From: Nisaea sediminum
Lineage (GTDB): Bacteria > Pseudomonadota > Alphaproteobacteria > Thalassobaculales > Thalassobaculaceae
Assembly: GCF_014904705.1 (NCBI RefSeq)
Contig: NZ_JACZCQ010000008.1
Coordinates: forward strand, 62,001-126,000
Reading direction: 5' to 3'
Length of the DNA: 64,000 nucleotides
Shown one piece after another: positions 62,625-64,000 of this stretch. Each line of letters begins with the position of its first letter. Positions within the stretch are counted from its first letter, which is position 1. The position numbers and the translations under genes were made by a program. Below the pieces are notes generated by a model, which saw only the letters and a program-made list of their open reading frames with translations, made no database searches and was not told the DNA's origin.

Positions 62625-63331
62625 TGCGCCGCTCCCGTTCCGGCCATATCCGCCGCGGTGAGCTGATAGGCGAGGTTGTAGACGATGGTCTCGGGGTCCT
62701 TGAGGCCGATCCCGCTCGCGGCGATGACGGCTTCGAACTCCGCGACCGATGCTTCGAGTTCCGGCAGGCCGCTGCCTTCAATGAGCACAACCGCGTCGAA
62801 CTCCTTCTCCTTCATCTTCGGGCGGATCTCGGTCTCGCGGGTTTTCACGCCGGAAACCTCGGTGCGAGCGAGGCCGATATGCGCGCCGGCGGCGCCCGTC
62901 ACCTTGAGCAGGCTGTCGGTGAGCGCCTGGGCTCCTGCGCGGACCGTTTCCGCATTGCCATCATCCGAGAAATCGAGCCGGATCGTCGCCATCGCGCCGC
63001 CGTCCCCGACGCCGGAGGAGGCTATCCGGTCGCAGGCGACGCGGAGGAAATTGCGGAAGGTCGGCTGGACCTTGTCCGACCACGGGGTCGGGTTGTTCAG
63101 GCGTTCGAGATAGGCCGGAGAGCGGAAGGTCTCGACCGTTTCGCCGCAATAGACGGTGCCGTAGCGGTAGCGCGGGGCACTGTGGTTGATCAGCCGTTTG
63201 CCGACGAGGAAGCCCGGGATCGAAAGCCGTTCCGGCATGTGCTCGCGGGTATGCCATTCCATGTATTCGGTCTGGGACGGCGGATCGATGTCGTGCCAGA
63301 GCGCGAGAAAGGCGTCGCCGGTCAGGGCCAT
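62621..63331 (-). CDS. Ferredoxin-like (EthD/DUF4286-type) protein of unknown function
   Basis: 236 residues with the typical opening of dimeric alpha/beta-barrel proteins (EYMEWHTREHMPERLSIPGF then VGKRL), repeated in weaker form in the second half (EFDAVVLIEGSGLPELEASV). No catalytic motif. Co-transcribed with the epimerase (4-bp overlap) and preceded at about 40 bp by the TIM-barrel gene. Confidence 0.75.
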   Translation of the reverse strand: MALTGDAFLALWHDIDPPSQTEYMEWHTREHMPERLSIPGFLVGKRLINHSAPRYRYGTVYCGETVETFRSPAYLERLNNPTPWSDKVQPTFRNFLRVACDRIASSGVGDGGAMATIRLDFSDDGNAETVRAGAQALTDSLLKVTGAAGAHIGLARTEVSGVKTRETEIRPKMKEKEFDAVVLIEGSGLPELEASVAEFEAVIAASGIGLKDPETIVYNLAYQLTAADMAGTGAAQ

Positions 63332-63370
63332 GTCGTTTCGCTCCTTTGGTTTATTGTTTGCTTGGCCCGG

Positions 63371-64000
63371 TCATAGGTCGCCGAGCAGTTTCTTGGTCGC
63401 CGCGAGGGCGCGCCGCGCGACTTCGGAGGCGCCTATTTCCGCCGCCAGGGCATGGTTCGGAACCTCGACGCTGACGGTCATGTCCTTCGGGACGAGCGCG
63501 GCGATGGCGGCAAGATCGATGCCGCCCTCACCGGGGATCAGCCGTGCCGTGCGGGCGATCCTGATCAGCTCTTCGTCCGACGGATCGTAGGGCACGGGCC
63601 CGTCGCAGATCTGAACATAGTTCATGAGCCCCGCCGGCAGATCACGGAACTCGTCCAGGGAGGCACCGCAGCGGTCGAAATGCAGGGTGTCGAACAAAAC
63701 GGCGGCGGCGGGGTGATTTGCCGTCTCGACCATGCGCCGTGCATGCGCCAGATCCTTCACCCCGGTCCACGGCATGAATTCGAGGTCCGCGGTGAGCATG
63801 TACTCGCCAAGCCGATGGCAGAGCGCGGTGTAGTTGTCCTGGCTTCGCGAGTGATCCGTATCGTCAACCGCGACGAGAACATGCTTTGCGCCGAGATCGG
63901 AGATCCGGTCGAGAAAGGGCGTGAAGCTGGCGATCTCGGTCGTCGGCGCGAGCCGGATCATCTCCGCGTCCGCCAGATTTACGCCGGTATCCCGCATCGC
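63371..64000 (-). CDS. Sugar phosphate isomerase/epimerase-like TIM-barrel protein (partial, N-terminus outside window)
   Basis: 210 codons of an AP-endonuclease-2-type TIM barrel (KHVLVAVDDTDHSRSQDNYT, LTADLEFMPWTGVKDLAHA, VLFDTLHFDRCGASLDEFRD, YVQICDGPVPYDPSDEELI). Metal ligands of the family (Glu in LEFMPW, Asp/His in DTLHFDRCG, the C-terminal Glu in VEVPN) are present. The frame is open to base 64000 with an upstream in-window ATG at 63997, but the family normally has about 70 more residues, so it is likely truncated by the window edge. Confidence 0.85.
   Translation of the reverse strand, partial: AMRDTGVNLADAEMIRLAPTTEIASFTPFLDRISDLGAKHVLVAVDDTDHSRSQDNYTALCHRLGEYMLTADLEFMPWTGVKDLAHARRMVETANHPAAAVLFDTLHFDRCGASLDEFRDLPAGLMNYVQICDGPVPYDPSDEELIRIARTARLIPGEGGIDLAAIAALVPKDMTVSVEVPNHALAAEIGASEVARRALAATKKLLGDL

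Overview
The window is a GC-rich (low-to-mid 60s percent by eye) chromosomal segment that reads as a free-living alphaproteobacterium, most likely in or near Rhodospirillales. The reasons are the gene order prs-rplY-pth-ychF, a MarR/OmpR-type regulator pair next to ilvE, lgt followed by a MidA-type methyltransferase and pgeF, ybjN-proC, a phasin gene, and the style of the histidine kinases and chemoreceptor. I see no rRNA or tRNA gene, CRISPR array, integrase or complete insertion sequence. The window begins inside ychF and ends inside a sugar-phosphate isomerase-like gene.

Layout. 1-9.4 kb: a minus-strand housekeeping block (ychF, pth, rplY, prs, a lipoprotein, a metal-less M24 homologue, pgeF, midA-like, lgt, hldD). 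9.6-13.2 kb: plus-strand ubiK, ybjN-like, proC, a TetR-type regulator, phasin and csaA. 13.2-16.0 kb: a marR-ompR-envZ-like regulatory operon divergent from ilvE. 17-22.2 kb: thioesterase, then a minus-strand run of AmpD-like amidase, EamA transporter, ABC-F ATPase and a TerB/DnaJ protein. 22.4-28.4 kb: D-lactate/glycolate-type FAD oxidase, a sensor kinase fused to an ABC substrate-binding domain, a serine hydrolase and an agmatinase-family enzyme.

28.4-35 kb is accessory in character. It holds a secreted unknown protein and a three-gene, 4-bp-overlapping operon whose last product carries a Lon-type (S16) Ser/Lys protease-like domain on a single-pass membrane protein. An A+T-rich gap with two DnaA boxes follows, then a VWA-like DUF1194 protein, TusA and a cache protein. 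34.9-38.4 kb is a TetR-controlled EmrAB-type efflux system with two exact copies of a palindromic operator. 38.4-46.8 kb has AraC/LysE, an SDR/threonine dehydratase-like/UxaA catabolic locus, NUDIX, a degenerate amidohydrolase and a TPP-riboswitch-controlled thiC. 46.9-50.2 kb has a chemoreceptor and an O-methyltransferase.

50.3-59.6 kb is rich in exported redox or metal proteins: a Tat-exported beta-propeller, DUF305, rhodanese, and an operon of two cupredoxins around a hybrid kinase, a CheY-like regulator and a DUF4394 protein. Between them lies a strikingly A+T-rich island (about 53.7-54.6 kb) encoding an FRG-domain protein, next to tandem REP-like palindromes that begin where a toxin gene has been truncated. 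59.6-64 kb returns to ordinary genes (plsC, fliL and a three-gene epimerase operon).

The best candidates for something undescribed are the Lon-like membrane protease trio (29.4-32.7 kb), the cupredoxin/hybrid-kinase operon (55.2-59.6 kb) and the FRG island. All functional statements rest on motif recognition by eye; no database search was run.
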